A model generated the notes under the pieces. The model saw only the letters and a list, made by a program, of their open reading frames with translations. It searched no databases and had not been told where the DNA came from. A stretch of 64,000 nucleotides of DNA from Paenibacillus sp. JJ-100 (GTDB taxonomy: Bacteria > Bacillota > Bacilli > Paenibacillales > Paenibacillaceae): NCBI RefSeq assembly GCF_948329825.1, contig NZ_CAOJCM010000004.1, forward strand, positions 248,001 through 312,000, in the 5' to 3' direction. The position numbers and the translations under genes are program-made. Within the stretch, counting starts at the first letter, position 1, and each line of letters starts with the position of its first letter. This document shows, piece after piece, positions 17,767 to 25,775 of this stretch.

Positions 17767-19119
17767 TTACAGTGGTGCTTCTTTTTCGTTCTCATCCGTA
17801 TAATCGGACATATTCAGTGGTTCTTTAGGAACGATAGCGACCTTATAGAAGCGATTTTTGTCTTTTTCCAGCAGAACAAAAGTTAGATTCTCAAATTCGT
17901 ACTCTTCCTGTTCTTCCATCTCTGGGCGATGACTGTAGAGCCAGCCTCCGATTGTATCCCACTCATCTGCATCCAGAGAAGATAGGAACATATCATTGAC
18001 TTTAGGCAGCGAAACCTTACCATCCAGGATGACATAGTGTTCATTTATAATCTGAATTTCTTCCTCTTCATCTGCGTCGAACTCATCACGAATCTCACCG
18101 ACGATCTGTTCTAGCACATCTTCAATCGTTACGATACCCGAGGTACCTCCGTATTCATCGACCAATACAGCAATATGAACACCATCCTTCTGCATTTTTT
18201 TGAGCAGATCTTTGACTGGCGTTGTCTCATGAACCGCTGACACAGGTTGAATGAGGGAATACAGGTCTACAGGTTCATCATTACCATACAGTTCCAGGAA
18301 AAATTGTTTTGTATTAATGATACCGATAATATCGTCCTTGTTCTCATTAACGATTGGAAAGCGGGTATACTGTTCTTCTCGAATAATCTCCAGATTTTCC
18401 TCGTTCGTTTTATTTAGATAAAGGCAGACCATGTCAGTCCGGGGAACCATAATCTCTTTGGCTAACATCTCATCAAAAGCGAAAATGCGGCTCACATACC
18501 CAAATTCAGCCTGATTGATTTTACCACTCTCAAAGCTCTCATTAATAATAATCTGTAATTCTTCTTCGGAGTGTGCCTCTTCATGTTCTGAAGCAGGTTT
18601 GATCCCGAACAATTTGACCAGTTGGTTCGCAGAGCCGTTTAATAGCCAGATAAAAGGATACATAATTCGGTTAAACCAGATGATAAGTCCAGACGTTAGC
18701 AAGGCAACCGTCTCGGCCTTACGAATCGCAATCGTTTTGGGAGCCAGTTCACCCACAACCACGTGCAGATACGTGATCGATACAAATGCAATGACAAACG
18801 AAAGGAATGAAGCAAGTGAAGCAGGAATGCTCATGCTCTCAAACACCGGATGGAGAATTTTCTCTACCGTAGGTTCACCGAGCCAGCCCAATCCGAGAGA
18901 CGTTATGGTGATCCCCAGCTGACAAGCAGACAGATATCCGTCCAGATTGGCAACGGCCTGTTTCACAGCGAGTGCCCGTTTGTTCCCTTCTGCAATCATT
19001 TGATCAATCCGGCTCGAGCGAACCCGTACCAGAGCGAACTCTACTGCCACAAAAAATGCCGATAAACCTATCAATACTGCAATCAAAACCAAATTTATCG
19101 CAAACCTCTCACTGTCCAT
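17767..19119 (-). CDS. CNNM/CorC-type hemolysin-family transporter (CBS domains)
   Basis: 450 residues. The N-terminal DUF21/CNNM membrane domain (first about 190 residues) includes VAVEFALVRVRSSRIDQ, LGITITSLGLGWLGEPTVEKI and YLHVVVGELAPKTIAI. A CBS pair follows (IMVPRTDMVCLYLNKT and VLVDEYGGTSGIVTIEDVLEQIVGEIRDEFD). The C-terminal CorC_HlyC domain is acidic (DADEEEEIQIINEHYVILDGKVSLPKVNDM). These proteins work in magnesium or cobalt efflux or homeostasis, as do B. subtilis YhdP and MpfA (YrkA is a relative). Start MDSERFAINLV is preceded by AAGGAGAAG on this strand. Confidence 0.88.
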   Translation of the reverse strand: MDSERFAINLVLIAVLIGLSAFFVAVEFALVRVRSSRIDQMIAEGNKRALAVKQAVANLDGYLSACQLGITITSLGLGWLGEPTVEKILHPVFESMSIPASLASFLSFVIAFVSITYLHVVVGELAPKTIAIRKAETVALLTSGLIIWFNRIMYPFIWLLNGSANQLVKLFGIKPASEHEEAHSEEELQIIINESFESGKINQAEFGYVSRIFAFDEMLAKEIMVPRTDMVCLYLNKTNEENLEIIREEQYTRFPIVNENKDDIIGIINTKQFFLELYGNDEPVDLYSLIQPVSAVHETTPVKDLLKKMQKDGVHIAVLVDEYGGTSGIVTIEDVLEQIVGEIRDEFDADEEEEIQIINEHYVILDGKVSLPKVNDMFLSSLDADEWDTIGGWLYSHRPEMEEQEEYEFENLTFVLLEKDKNRFYKVAIVPKEPLNMSDYTDENEKEAPL

Positions 19120-19439
19120 TCACTACTCTTCTCCTTTGATGTAATAAGTTTTAACGAGTATTATATCTAATTTTACGTAAGAAGACCACCTTCCATTGAA
19201 GGAATTAGGAATAGTCTGGAAAAAATGATCCCCTAAATATGCAGTACAAATATAATTTTTAAAATCGTACAGGTATCGCCTATGTAAAGTTTTATCTAGA
19301 TTTTCGTTACGAATCGGGTCCACATTGGGTATCTATGATTAGCTGGAAGCAATATCGTCAAAGCTGGTTAGGATGAAAGGGAGAAGGGTGGAACGGTGGA
19401 ATAGAATAGTTGCAAGTAAGTTGTTAAGGAGGAAGCCAC
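19120..19439. other. intergenic, divergent CNNM and cls genes
   Basis: 320 nt, AT-rich. It must hold promoters for the two divergent genes. A TATAAT is readable on the minus strand near 19159-19164, but I see no convincing -35 partner and no hairpin or repeat of note. The cls ribosome-binding site AAGGAGGAAG lies at its end. Confidence 0.4.
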
Positions 19440-20879
19440 ATGCTCTGGCTGGTCGTTATTTTACTTATTTTTATTTTTCAGGCTGCTACCATTCTGGTGT
19501 TGGAGTTCCGTAATCCAGCCAAAGCGGTGGCTTGGCTATTCATATTATTTTGTGTGCCTCTGATCGGATTCGTGGTGTATTACTTCGTTGCCCAAGACTA
19601 CAGCAAACGTAAAAAGCTGCGAAAGGGTGGGTCTAGAATCTTTAGAGAAATGCGTAAAACCATCTGGAAGCAGGCTCACATCGTACATGAAGTTGGTCAA
19701 ATGCCAGGAGACAGGTTCAAACATCAGCATCGCTTATTTAACTTGCTGTCCCATCTGTCGGAGAGCCCAATTACAGGATGTAATCGAAGCAAGGTGCTCA
19801 CGAATGGGGAAGAGGCTTTCGCAGCTATGCTGCGAGAGATGGAGAAGGCGGAACATCATCTACATGTAGAATTTTATATTTTCAGGGATGATGTGATCGG
19901 TACACGCTTTCAACAGGTGATGATTCGTAAAGCACAGGAAGGCGTCAAGGTAAGATTTATCTGTGACGGGCTTGGTAGTCATCACCTGAGTTGGAGTTTT
20001 ATTCGCAAGCTTCAGGATGCGGGTGTTGAGTTTCATTTTTTCCTGCCGCCACTCATTGCGACGATTGATCGTAGGGTTAATTATCGTAATCATCGCAAAA
20101 TTGTCGTTGTGGATGGCAGGGTAGGTTTTGTTGGTGGAATTAACGTTGGAGATGATTACCTGGGGCAATACCCAGAGGTTGGTTTTTGGCGAGATACCCA
20201 TGTGCAGATTGAAGGAGATGCAGTCTACTTTCTGCAAAGTGCGTTTCTTAATGATTGGAAGCTGGCTTCGGGAGAACGGATTCAGGAGCCGCAGCTCGAA
20301 GAGTTATTTCCACCTCATATTTGCAGCGGGGAAGAACGGATTCAAATTCTGGGGAGCGGGCCAGATCAAGATTGGGATGCCATTCAGGAGATGTGTTTTG
20401 GAGCGATTTCAGTTGCTTGTGAACGGATCTATATTACATCACCCTATTTTATACCTGATCCAGCTCTCTACGAAGCACTGAAAACGGCGGCTGTCAGTGG
20501 AGTCGATGTGCGAATTATTATTCCTTATCAATCGGATTCAAGGCTGGTGCACCTGGCATCACTTTCTTATGTTGAAGAGTTATTGCGCGCGGGTGTGAAG
20601 TTTTATCAATATCGTAAAGGGTTTGTTCATGCCAAAGTAATGATTGTGGATGATTTGTTATCAACGGTTGGTACTGCCAACATGGATATGCGCAGTTTTT
20701 TCTGTAACTTTGAATTAACGGCTGTATTGTTCGAAAGCTCTGCTATCCATCGTTTGCTTCAGGATTTTGAGCGGGATCTGGAGGAGTGCAGTCAGATTGA
20801 TCCACAGGTTTTTCAACATCGCTCACGCTTGCAAAAAGGGGCTGAAATGCTTTCTCGGATGCTTTCTCCGCTTCTTTAG
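19440..20879 (+). CDS. cls: cardiolipin synthase
   Basis: A 479-residue phospholipase D superfamily enzyme that joins two phosphatidylglycerol molecules into cardiolipin and glycerol. Two N-terminal helices (residues 1-45, with EFRNPAKAVAWLFILFCVPLIGFVVYYF) match the PLD-nuclease N-terminal (PLDc_N) domain. Two HKD motifs follow: HRKIVVVDG (His near residue 218) and HAKVMIVDD (His near residue 397), each followed by the G-G/T-x-N segment (VGGINVGD, VGTANMDMRS). The start ATG has AAGGAGGAAG 5 nt upstream. Length and architecture are normal. A strong terminator follows. Confidence 0.93.
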   Translation: MLWLVVILLIFIFQAATILVLEFRNPAKAVAWLFILFCVPLIGFVVYYFVAQDYSKRKKLRKGGSRIFREMRKTIWKQAHIVHEVGQMPGDRFKHQHRLFNLLSHLSESPITGCNRSKVLTNGEEAFAAMLREMEKAEHHLHVEFYIFRDDVIGTRFQQVMIRKAQEGVKVRFICDGLGSHHLSWSFIRKLQDAGVEFHFFLPPLIATIDRRVNYRNHRKIVVVDGRVGFVGGINVGDDYLGQYPEVGFWRDTHVQIEGDAVYFLQSAFLNDWKLASGERIQEPQLEELFPPHICSGEERIQILGSGPDQDWDAIQEMCFGAISVACERIYITSPYFIPDPALYEALKTAAVSGVDVRIIIPYQSDSRLVHLASLSYVEELLRAGVKFYQYRKGFVHAKVMIVDDLLSTVGTANMDMRSFFCNFELTAVLFESSAIHRLLQDFERDLEECSQIDPQVFQHRSRLQKGAEMLSRMLSPLL

Positions 20880-20898
20880 CCGATTTAGCCAGATTTCT

Positions 20899-20936
20899 GA
20901 AGGTAAATTCACTTTTTGTGAATTTATCTTCTTTTT
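20899..20936 (+). terminator. intrinsic terminator of cls
   Basis: Arms of 14 nt (20899-20912 and 20918-20931, one G-U pair) with a T5 loop, then five T residues. Confidence 0.85.
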
Positions 20937-20956
20937 GCTGACTATTTTGCACTAAT

Positions 20957-21045
20957 TTGATGTTTTATGATATAATAATGATATAAATCATGTCATGGTG
21001 AAGGAGGGGAGTCTGCGAGAAACAGGCTCCCTTTTGCTCTTTTTT
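20957..21045 (+). ncRNA. possible very short transcript ending in a terminator
   Basis: Between the cls terminator and the yitT-like gene lies an AT-rich promoter-like stretch (TTGATG at 20957, TATAAT at 20971 and TATAAA at 20982). It is followed within 20 nt by GGAGGGGAG and a hairpin GGGAGTCTG-loop-CAGGCTCCC (21007-21030) with a T-rich tail to 21045. A short RNA of about 45-60 nt, or a leader with attenuator for yitT, would explain it. No -35/-10 pair has ideal spacing, so this is tentative. Confidence 0.35.
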
Positions 21046-21233
21046 GGAAGTTTGGCTCAGCACAAAGTACATGTTGAATCTATTTTATATCGCCTTTAGA
21101 TACCCGTTTTGATGTTGGGTTAAAGTACATGCAGAATAAAGTTTAGCTCCTTTTTCTACATGGATCTTCCCCGTGGAGTAGTTTAATGGATATATAAAAT
21201 GGATTCACATTCTGATTTTACGGGGGGGAAACT

Positions 21234-22145
21234 ATGTCCAATGTAACGATGAAAGAACTAACGGCCAAACAAGCTGGCCACGGCGTCAAAAGCTCGGTAT
21301 TTACCCTGAAGTTTCTACAGCGTATCGTTATGATTCTGATCGGCGCTTCACTTATGGCAGTATCACTTGAAGTGTTCCTCGTTCCCAATGGCGTTATTGA
21401 CGGTGGCATCACGGGGATTTCAATTATGGTATCGGAACTTACCCATCTACCACTGGGGATATTCCTGACTCTGCTCAATCTGCCTTTTCTGATTCTCGGT
21501 TACAAGCAGATTGGAAAGACTTTTGCATTATCCACTCTGCTGGGGATCGTCGTGATGTCCATTGGCACATCTTTACTTCACAAGGTTCCAGCGTTGACCC
21601 CGGGCGAACCGCTTCTCGGAGCTGTATTCGGCGGATTGATTCTGGGTGTCGGGGTAGGACTTGTGATACGTTCTGGTGGTTCACTGGACGGTACGGAGAT
21701 CGTAGCCATTTTGTTCAGTGAAAAGTCACCGCTGTCTGTAGGACAGATCGTTTTAATTATTAACGTATTTATTTTTGCAGGTGCTGGATTTGTATTCGGC
21801 TGGCCCAACGCTTTATACTCGATGATTGCCTACTATATCGCAATGAAAATGATTGATATCGTGAACGAAGGGCTGGATCAGTCCAAGTCCGTCTGGATTA
21901 TTAGTGAGAAGTATCGTGATATCGGTTCAGCGCTAACGGATCGTCTTGGACGCGGTGTAACGTATCTGGACGGCGAAGGCGGATTCAGTGGTGATGAGAA
22001 AAAAATCATTTTCGTTGTCATCACCCGTCTGGAAGAAGCGAAGCTAAAGTCTATTGTTGAAGATTGGGACCCACAGGCCTTTGTGGCCATTGGTAACATT
22101 CACGATGTGAAGGGCGGACGATTCAAGAAAAAAGGTATACATTAG
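21234..22145 (+). CDS. YitT family membrane protein (DUF161/DUF2179)
   Basis: 303 residues. After a polar N-terminus there are five to six helices with family signatures: EVFLVPNGVIDGGITGISIMVSELTHLPLG, FGGLILGVGVGLVIRSGGSLDGTEIVAILFSEKSPLSVGQ and GWPNALYSMIAYYIAMKMIDIVNEGLDQSKS. It ends in the C-terminal cytosolic DUF2179 domain (WIISEKYRDIGSALTDRLGRGVTYLDGEGGFSGDEKKIIFVVITRLE). Function of the family is not settled. The start ATG follows ACGGGGGGGAAACT. A perfect 17-bp terminator stem separates it from the convergent polymerase gene. Confidence 0.88.
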   Translation: MSNVTMKELTAKQAGHGVKSSVFTLKFLQRIVMILIGASLMAVSLEVFLVPNGVIDGGITGISIMVSELTHLPLGIFLTLLNLPFLILGYKQIGKTFALSTLLGIVVMSIGTSLLHKVPALTPGEPLLGAVFGGLILGVGVGLVIRSGGSLDGTEIVAILFSEKSPLSVGQIVLIINVFIFAGAGFVFGWPNALYSMIAYYIAMKMIDIVNEGLDQSKSVWIISEKYRDIGSALTDRLGRGVTYLDGEGGFSGDEKKIIFVVITRLEEAKLKSIVEDWDPQAFVAIGNIHDVKGGRFKKKGIH

Positions 22146-22221
22146 CTGTTTCTTACATTTGAGAAATGAAGCAAGTGTAATGTGAAATAGAAAACATCGT
22201 TGCGTAAGTGATGCGGTGCAT

Positions 22222-22263
22222 AAAAATAGCCGATACCTGATCGAAGGTATCGGCTATTTTTTC
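22222..22263. terminator. bidirectional terminator between yitT-like gene and ligD polymerase
   Basis: Perfect 17-nt arms (22222-22238 and 22245-22261) around a 6-nt loop, with A/T runs on both sides. The stop codon of the minus-strand polymerase gene lies inside the right arm. Confidence 0.9.
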
Positions 22264-23144
22264 TTTAAGTGTCTTAGAATCAGCTCTATAGGCTGTGGAG
22301 GGACAGCCGCAATCAAATCGCCAACAACATGGAGACGTTCAATAATATTCATCAGGTGATAATCCTGAATGGAAACGTCGCTGCGTACCTCATCCCAAGT
22401 TAGCGGAGTAGAGACGGTTCCTTTTGGCTTCGCGCGAGGGGTGTAAGGCGCTGCTAACGTTTTGCCACCATAATGCTGAAGATAATCAAAGTAGATTCGA
22501 TCGCCCCGGTCTTTTTTCAGCCGTTCCAGTGTGAATAATTCAGGATGCTTTTGTGTGACATATTTTCCAACAAAATGACCGATATCCCGCAATTCATCAA
22601 AGGATACCCCTGGCTTGATCGGTACAATGATCTGAACGCCTGTAGCACCCGAAGTTTTGGGGACAGATTGCAATCCTAGCGAGGATAAGGTTTCACCTAC
22701 AATGAGGGCAGCTTCCATGATCCGTGGCTCATGCTCCAATGAAGGGTCCAGATCAATCATCCATTCGCACGGAAGCGTACTATTTATGGCGTGCAGCGAA
22801 GGATGAAATTCCAATGCTGCAAGATTACCGAGCCAGAGTAGCTCGGGCAATTCGTTCATGATTATGTAGCGGATGCCTTCGTGATCGTGTGTATGAACGA
22901 ATTCAGGTACAGGTTCAGGGGCATTTTTTTGATAAAAGAAAGTTCCTCCGGCACCATGAGGGTATCGAATGGTTGTCAGTAATCGGTTACGGGTGTAGGT
23001 TAACAGGTACGGAGCGAGCGCAGCTAACTTCTGTAAATACATAGCTTTGGTTATACCTGCTTCGGGCCATAACAGTTTATCTGGATTCGTAACGGTCAGC
23101 TCTACACCTTCAATGGTGATGGAGCCTTTGATTTTGTTCGGCAT
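22254..23144 (-). CDS. ligD: non-homologous end-joining polymerase (LigD primase-polymerase domain, stand-alone)
   Basis: 296 residues. It matches the archaeo-eukaryotic primase-like polymerase domain of LigD, which fills gaps with (ribo)nucleotides during end joining. Seen: LLWPEAGITKAMYLQKL near the start, HPSLHAI, the catalytic DLDPS at residues 131-135, TSGATGVQIIVPI, DRGDRIYFDYLQHYGGKTLAAPYTPRAKPKGTVSTPLTWDEV. The ATG at 23144 has AAAGGAG 9 nt upstream. It begins 14 nt after the ligase gene ends, in the same order (ligase then polymerase) as in the fused Bacillus LigD protein. The stop codon is embedded in a terminator. Confidence 0.9.
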   Translation of the reverse strand: MPNKIKGSITIEGVELTVTNPDKLLWPEAGITKAMYLQKLAALAPYLLTYTRNRLLTTIRYPHGAGGTFFYQKNAPEPVPEFVHTHDHEGIRYIIMNELPELLWLGNLAALEFHPSLHAINSTLPCEWMIDLDPSLEHEPRIMEAALIVGETLSSLGLQSVPKTSGATGVQIIVPIKPGVSFDELRDIGHFVGKYVTQKHPELFTLERLKKDRGDRIYFDYLQHYGGKTLAAPYTPRAKPKGTVSTPLTWDEVRSDVSIQDYHLMNIIERLHVVGDLIAAVPPQPIELILRHLKKK

Positions 23145-23158
23145 ATGGTGTCTCCTTT

Positions 23159-24121
23159 CTATTCTTTTTGGAATGATGCAGTTTGACTTACTGTACATTC
23201 ATGGATATCGATATCAACAACAGTCTGAATACTTGGATGTCTCATCGATCCTCCAGGAGTAAACTCAAGATATTCCACCTTCACAGTTAACTCAGGTTGA
23301 ACCCAAAAAACCTCTTTTGCTGAATCCGGGACATTGGAAAATGGACATTGTGCAGAAACGAGGTTATTTGTCTGTTCAGTGATGGATACCCAATCTTGGC
23401 GTTTTAATTTTCCTGTACCTGCACTCCCGATGTAGATCAGGTCACCTGTATCGGTATATAAACCTAACAAAAGAGAATTAACAATGTGATTCGCTTTGGT
23501 TACTCCACCTACGACGGCAAATAGATCATTCACAATTTTATGTTTTCTCCATCGATCATCTTTACCTTGTATTCTGTATTTACTGGAAAGGTCCTTATAG
23601 ACCACACCCTCCATCTGATACTGACTCATAAGCTTAAAAAGAGCGGGCCCATCGCTGAAATTTTGTACAAGTTGTACATTCGTTCGGGGCATGATGATTC
23701 GATCAAGCAGTTGTTGTCTGTATTCTAAGGACTGATCTGTAACCCAGGCGTTATTGTAATATAAGATGTCAAAAATCATATAAGTAACAGGCGTGACACT
23801 CAAAGCATGTTGTATACTTTGTTCTTGTTTCAGGCGATCTCTTTTCATAACTTCATGGAAGGATGGTGTGGTGTTGTCAAAAGCGATTACCTCTCCGTCA
23901 AGAATCACAGAATCCGCTTGGCAGAAAGTGTGCGTATCCAGGAATTCGGGATACTGTTTCGTACGTTCATTTAATCTTCGATTGAACAACCGAGATTCAC
24001 TTCCATCGTAATAGTGTAGAATTCTTACCCCATCCCACTTGACTTGAGCTACCCAGTTGCTTCCTGAGGGGGGATGAAGCATTCTGACTGGTTCAAATGG
24101 AATAATTGGATTGATTTTCAT
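23159..24121 (-). CDS. ATP-dependent DNA ligase (LigD ligase domain, stand-alone)
   Basis: A 320-residue ATP-dependent ligase that seals breaks in the end-joining pathway. The adenylation site is KWDG at residues 28-31 (QVKWDGVRIL). Other nucleotidyltransferase motifs are SRLFNRR (Ia), ILDGEVIAFD (III), YMIFDILYYN (IIIa), EGVVYKD (IV) and DRWRKHK (V), followed by an OB-fold (GLYTDTGDLIYIGSAGTG). Length equals the ligase part of LigD with no polymerase or nuclease fused. The start at 24121 has AGGAGGCG upstream. It forms a two-gene unit with the polymerase, with Ku encoded 1.6 kb upstream on the same strand. Confidence 0.9.
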   Translation of the reverse strand: MKINPIIPFEPVRMLHPPSGSNWVAQVKWDGVRILHYYDGSESRLFNRRLNERTKQYPEFLDTHTFCQADSVILDGEVIAFDNTTPSFHEVMKRDRLKQEQSIQHALSVTPVTYMIFDILYYNNAWVTDQSLEYRQQLLDRIIMPRTNVQLVQNFSDGPALFKLMSQYQMEGVVYKDLSSKYRIQGKDDRWRKHKIVNDLFAVVGGVTKANHIVNSLLLGLYTDTGDLIYIGSAGTGKLKRQDWVSITEQTNNLVSAQCPFSNVPDSAKEVFWVQPELTVKVEYLEFTPGGSMRHPSIQTVVDIDIHECTVSQTASFQKE

Positions 24122-24309
24122 ATCATCGCGCCTCCTACACACCTTTCATTATTTCCAATTCCACAAATCCTAAAGAATATCAAACACGATTTCCATAGGT
24201 ATTAATTATAATTTCATCCAGACATCTTGCTGCGATTCAAACTCTTTCGTGTGGCGTTGTTTAGGCTCAGTTAGGATGTGTCAATATTCCTGAATTTATC
24301 AACCATGCT

Positions 24310-24367
24310 AAAAAAGCCTGTCCTTACGTTCTCCTGTTGAAGCGAACGGAGGACGAGGGACAGGCTT
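24310..24367 (-). terminator. intrinsic terminator of the catE-like gene (minus strand)
   Basis: Outer arms AAGCCTGTCC (24314-24323) and GGACAGGCTT (24358-24367) pair perfectly. On the minus strand the stem is followed by a T-run (24310-24315). It isolates the dioxygenase gene from the ligase gene. Confidence 0.85.
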
Positions 24368-24422
24368 GTTGTTTTAACACAATGGTGAGAAGAAGAACAT
24401 CATTCTAATATCTATTCAAACT

Positions 24423-25292
24423 TTAGTTTTCCGCAATGAGGCGAATTCGAATGTTCTGCGGATCTGCCGCATACCAACCATCTTCATTCTTGGTCACTTC
24501 TATCCCTGATTGACGTAAGCGCTCAATGGCTTCCTGAACTTCTCTTTCATGAGCGTACACAATCGTGAAATAGTCGATTCCCGTCGCATTAGCAGGGTTA
24601 ATCGGAGCATTAACACCAGCCCACACGTTAAGTCCGATATGGTGATGATATCCGCCGGCTGACACGAATAATGCGGACATGTTGGCAAAGTTACCCACCA
24701 CATCGAATCCAAGGATACCTGAGTAGAAACGACGAGCTTCTTGCAGACTGCGGACGTGGAAGTGAACATGACCTATAACAGTATCAGCAGGAAGGCCGCT
24801 CCAGGTTTCATTCGCCGACAGGTCAAACAAGCTCTGCACATCTACAGGATCACTAGCCATGATGTAATTATTATCCGCATCACGTTGCCAAGTATCACGA
24901 GGTCGGTCAGCATAGATTTCAATCCCATTCAGGTCAGGATCAGATATATAGAAGGCTTCACTCACAAGGTGATCTCCTTGACCAACGTCAATGCCGGATG
25001 CTACAAGATTACGAACAGTTAAGCCAAGAGACTTGCGATCAGGCAGCAGTATTGCGAAATGGTACAAACCGGCGTGGGTCCGCTCAGGGAACGTGACGCT
25101 GTTACTTACTTCCTCAAGGCGAAGGAGAACGTTTTTACCGTCCGCTGTCATGGTGGCAATAGGATCTTGGCGTTTCAACAATTTTAGACCTACAACATCC
25201 GTATAAAATTGAATAGATCGCTCCAGATTGCTAATTCTGAGACTGACTTCACCCAGACGGGTAGTCGCTGGAATTTGATAAGTAGTATTCAT
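24423..25292 (-). CDS. catE: VOC-family ring-cleavage dioxygenase (CatE-like catechol 2,3-dioxygenase)
   Basis: 289 residues with two glyoxalase/bleomycin-resistance (VOC) modules. Module 1 (residues 10-135) has LGEVSLRISNLERSIQFYTDVVGL and YHFAILLPD ... ISDPDLNGIEIYAD. Module 2 (about 165-289) has IGHVHFHVRSLQEARRFYSGILGFD, YHHHIGLNVW and the end IRIRLIAEN. The iron ligands expected for extradiol enzymes (His-His-Glu) can be placed in HVHFHV, HHIGL and the C-terminal region, though the last is not certain. Length and sequence resemble B. subtilis CatE (YfiE). In B. subtilis catE sits with catD under CatR/YodB; here it is alone with its own strong promoter and terminator. Confidence 0.82.
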   Translation of the reverse strand: MNTTYQIPATTRLGEVSLRISNLERSIQFYTDVVGLKLLKRQDPIATMTADGKNVLLRLEEVSNSVTFPERTHAGLYHFAILLPDRKSLGLTVRNLVASGIDVGQGDHLVSEAFYISDPDLNGIEIYADRPRDTWQRDADNNYIMASDPVDVQSLFDLSANETWSGLPADTVIGHVHFHVRSLQEARRFYSGILGFDVVGNFANMSALFVSAGGYHHHIGLNVWAGVNAPINPANATGIDYFTIVYAHEREVQEAIERLRQSGIEVTKNEDGWYAADPQNIRIRLIAEN

Positions 25293-25480
25293 AATAATAA
25301 TCCTCCTATAGGCTGCTCAAATGATGTGTCAGATGAAGATAAACTATATTTCTCAGGTTGGTGAAAAGAAAAGTTGTACTACTTGATATGAAAGTTTCAG
25401 TGTAGATCAAGACAAAGGTCGCAGTGACAAAAATAAGATGGTACCTAACACTTATTACTCATGTCGCTTTAAAAATATTA

Positions 25481-25530
25481 ATAAGTTACTTTTCATAAGT
25501 TAGTATAGAATATTAACTTACTTTCGTCAA
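25481..25530 (-). promoter_or_regulatory. SigA promoter of catE-like gene with putative operator
   Basis: On the minus strand TTGACG (25530-25525) and TATACT (25507-25502) are 17 nt apart. Just downstream is TTATGAAAAGTAACTTA (25498-25482), nearly the same as the sequence after the -10 of the catD-like gene (57962-57976). An inverted repeat TAAGTTA ... TAACTTA spans the -10. The leader to the start codon is about 200 nt. Confidence 0.65.
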
Positions 25531-25775
25531 TAGCTTAATGAGAACAAACATAAAAATATTCTGCCATCCGCAGAAACAATTGGTGAAAGCAGCCCGTTTA
25601 CTTCGTTCAACAAAGACACGGATCAGCGCCAGGATTAATCATGATTATGGTTGGCTGTTCATTTTCCTAAACCGAAGAAATACAAACGGGATAGTAAGCG
25701 GATGGCAAGTAAAAGTTGATACGTCTCAAGTAAGTAGGGCTCAAAAACGAACAAGTTAACTTGGATTCCAGATGA
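25531..25775. other. intergenic between catE-like promoter and Ku gene end
   Basis: About 245 nt. A 73-codon open frame (25538-25759, plus strand) exists, but it lacks a ribosome-binding site and resembles no family. No clear terminator for the Ku gene was found here. Nothing else stands out. Confidence 0.4.

Noticed and set aside
25538..25759. 73-codon frame between catE-like promoter and ku
   Set aside because: No ribosome-binding site, no homology recognised, overlaps the minus-strand promoter region.
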